The notes under the pieces: model-generated | Database searches by the model: none | Told to the model about the DNA's origin: nothing | What the model saw: only the letters and a program-made list of their open reading frames with translations | Shown: positions 40,101-41,260 of the stretch, one piece after another | Layout: every line of letters starts with the position of its first letter | Position numbering within the stretch: the stretch's first letter is position 1 | Made by a program: the position numbers and the translations under genes | Assembly: GCA_003176075.1 (NCBI GenBank) | Contig: PSRN01000028.1 | Location: 1-41,260, forward strand | Direction of reading: 5' to 3' | Length of the DNA: 41,260 bases | Source: Bdellovibrio sp. | GTDB lineage: Bacteria; Bdellovibrionota; Bdellovibrionia; Bdellovibrionales; Bdellovibrionaceae

Positions 40101-41260
40101 GCGTCTTGGCCAACGAGATCAACTCCCGCTCCGCCGAATTTGTCGCCAACCGCGAGCACATGAATCAGCTTCTGCGCTCCTGGCGGCAGCGCCTGGAGCA
40201 GGTGAAAGCGGGCGGCGGCGTCGAGGCCGTCAACAAACACAAGTCCCGCGGCAAGCTGACGGCGCGCGAGCGGGTGGCGGCCCTCGTTGATCCCGGGAGC
40301 GCCTTTCTTGAATTCTCCACTCTCGCGGCTTGGGACATGTATGACAACCAAGCGCCCGGCGCGGGCTTGGTCACGGGCATCGGCTCGATCAGCAGTGGCA
40401 ACAATCAAAACAATCAAAACAATCAAACCAGTCAAACCGTCGAGTGCATGATTGTCGCCAACGACGCCACAGTCAAGGGCGGCACCTATTACCCGATGAC
40501 GGTGAAGAAGCACCTGCGCGCGCAGGAAATCGCCGCCGAAAACGGTCTTCCTTGCATTTACCTGGTGGATTCCGGCGGTGCCTATTTGCCTCTGCAGTCG
40601 GAAGTATTTCCCGATCGCGACCATTTCGGCCGCATTTTCTATAATCAAGCGCAAATGTCGGCCTTGGGCATCCCGCAGATCGCCGTCGTGCTCGGCAGTT
40701 GCACCGCCGGCGGAGCCTACGTCCCGGCCATGGCCGATGAAAATGTCATCGTCAAAGAAAGAGGGACAATTTTTCTTGGCGGTCCACCGCTGGTGAAGGC
40801 CGCGACCGGCGAAGTCGTCAGCGCTGAACAATTGGGCGGAGCCCTCGTTCATTGCCAAACCAGCGGCGTCACCGACCACTTCGCCGAAGACGACGAGCAT
40901 GCGATCGAAATCACCCGTCACATTGTCGCCAGCCTCAATCATCGCCGATCGGTCCCTTTGGCGGTCAGAGAAATCGAGGAACCCCTGTACCCGGCCGAAG
41001 ACATTTACGGGATTATTTCCAAGGACAGCAAAATCCCCTACGACGTCCGCCAAGTGATCGCAAGGCTGGTGGATGGTTCTTTTTTGCAGGAGTTCAAAGC
41101 CAATTACGGTTCAACCCTGGTGTGTGGATTTGCCCACCTTTGGGGATATCCCGTCGGCGTGATCGCCAATAACGGCGTTCTTTTCAGCGAAAGCGCCCTT
41201 AAGGGGGCTCACTTTATCGAACTCTGTGACCAACGGGGCATTCCGCTGATTTTCCTGCAA
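40097..41260 (+). CDS. mccB: Acyl-CoA carboxylase beta subunit (methylcrotonyl-CoA type), C-terminus outside window
   Basis: The first 388 codons of a carboxyltransferase. Typical MCC-beta stretches are present: [120 protein letters not shown]. The enzyme carboxylates 3-methylcrotonyl-CoA in leucine degradation, with a biotin-carrying alpha subunit expected nearby outside the window. A short stretch of Asn/Gln ([13 protein letters not shown]) interrupts the conserved segment before VECMIV; related enzymes have only a few residues there. Start ATG overlaps the previous stop. Confidence 0.9.
   Translation, partial: MSVLANEINSRSAEFVANREHMNQLLRSWRQRLEQVKAGGGVEAVNKHKSRGKLTARERVAALVDPGSAFLEFSTLAAWDMYDNQAPGAGLVTGIGSISSGNNQNNQNNQTSQTVECMIVANDATVKGGTYYPMTVKKHLRAQEIAAENGLPCIYLVDSGGAYLPLQSEVFPDRDHFGRIFYNQAQMSALGIPQIAVVLGSCTAGGAYVPAMADENVIVKERGTIFLGGPPLVKAATGEVVSAEQLGGALVHCQTSGVTDHFAEDDEHAIEITRHIVASLNHRRSVPLAVREIEEPLYPAEDIYGIISKDSKIPYDVRQVIARLVDGSFLQEFKANYGSTLVCGFAHLWGYPVGVIANNGVLFSESALKGAHFIELCDQRGIPLIFLQ
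40400..40435. repeat. 9-bp tandem repeat, four units, in the carboxylase gene
   Basis: Units AACAATCAA at 40400, 40409 and 40418 are identical; the fourth is ACCAGTCAA. They encode [12 protein letters not shown]. Confidence 0.85.

Noticed and set aside
40000-41053. Long minus-strand frame of about 350 codons
   Set aside because: It is antisense to the hotdog-like and carboxylase genes, which have strong family motifs.

Overview
The window looks like chromosomal DNA of a free-living or predatory delta-like Gram-negative bacterium, most likely a member of the Bdellovibrionota. The main pointer is a deaminase at 24555-25373 resembling the Bd3614-type family known from Bdellovibrio. Supporting it are many small secreted proteins of unknown function and two MacAB/Lol-type export systems. 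The lineage is an inference, since no rRNA or other marker gene lies in the window. Base composition is about half G+C. No rRNA, intact tRNA or CRISPR array was seen.

Layout. 1-1799: a LysR-type regulator, cut by the window start, divergent from a Tat-exported intradiol dioxygenase-like protein. 1888-2578: a DUF4160 / HTH pair behind a perfect 12-2-12 palindrome. 2562-4437: a small secreted protein, a membrane-anchored protein and a long non-coding leader. 4438-7785: DoxX-like protein, trmB, mpg, an HPF-like factor and a stand-alone rlmK. 7857-13393: a secreted protein, then a TolC / MacA / MacB operon. 13505-17675: secreted one-Cys MsrA, a CopG-like antitoxin pair, and a second adaptor-permease-ATPase operon on the minus strand. 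17826-23446: secreted hypotheticals, an IstB (IS21) remnant, a DUF2089 / membrane / SHOCT-like operon, and a frameshifted gene. 23555-31943: quinone oxidoreductase, Bd3614-like deaminase, transketolase, prolyl iminopeptidase, glycosyltransferase and glycogen debranching enzyme. 31945-34042: AAA/DUF4143 ATPase, a uracil-DNA glycosylase remnant and a hemerythrin-like protein. 34081-41260: an exported ATP-grasp protein, a frameshifted MFS exporter, a two-domain methyltransferase, a Pro/Ala-rich exported protein, a hotdog-like protein and the start of an acyl-CoA carboxylase beta subunit.

The most unusual feature is a family of 25-27 bp imperfect hairpins (six copies: 5437, 6839, 7803, 12130, 20747, 38245). 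Three copies sit inside open reading frames without breaking them: the trmB tail, the linker of the MacB-like transporter, and the first domain of a methyltransferase. The others sit a few bases from stop or start codons. Two inverted copies bracket rlmK. This resembles the idea of the Rickettsia palindromic elements that add codons to proteins, but with a much shorter unit. A second genome-style feature is in-frame minisatellites (9, 12 or 18 bp units) in at least five genes.
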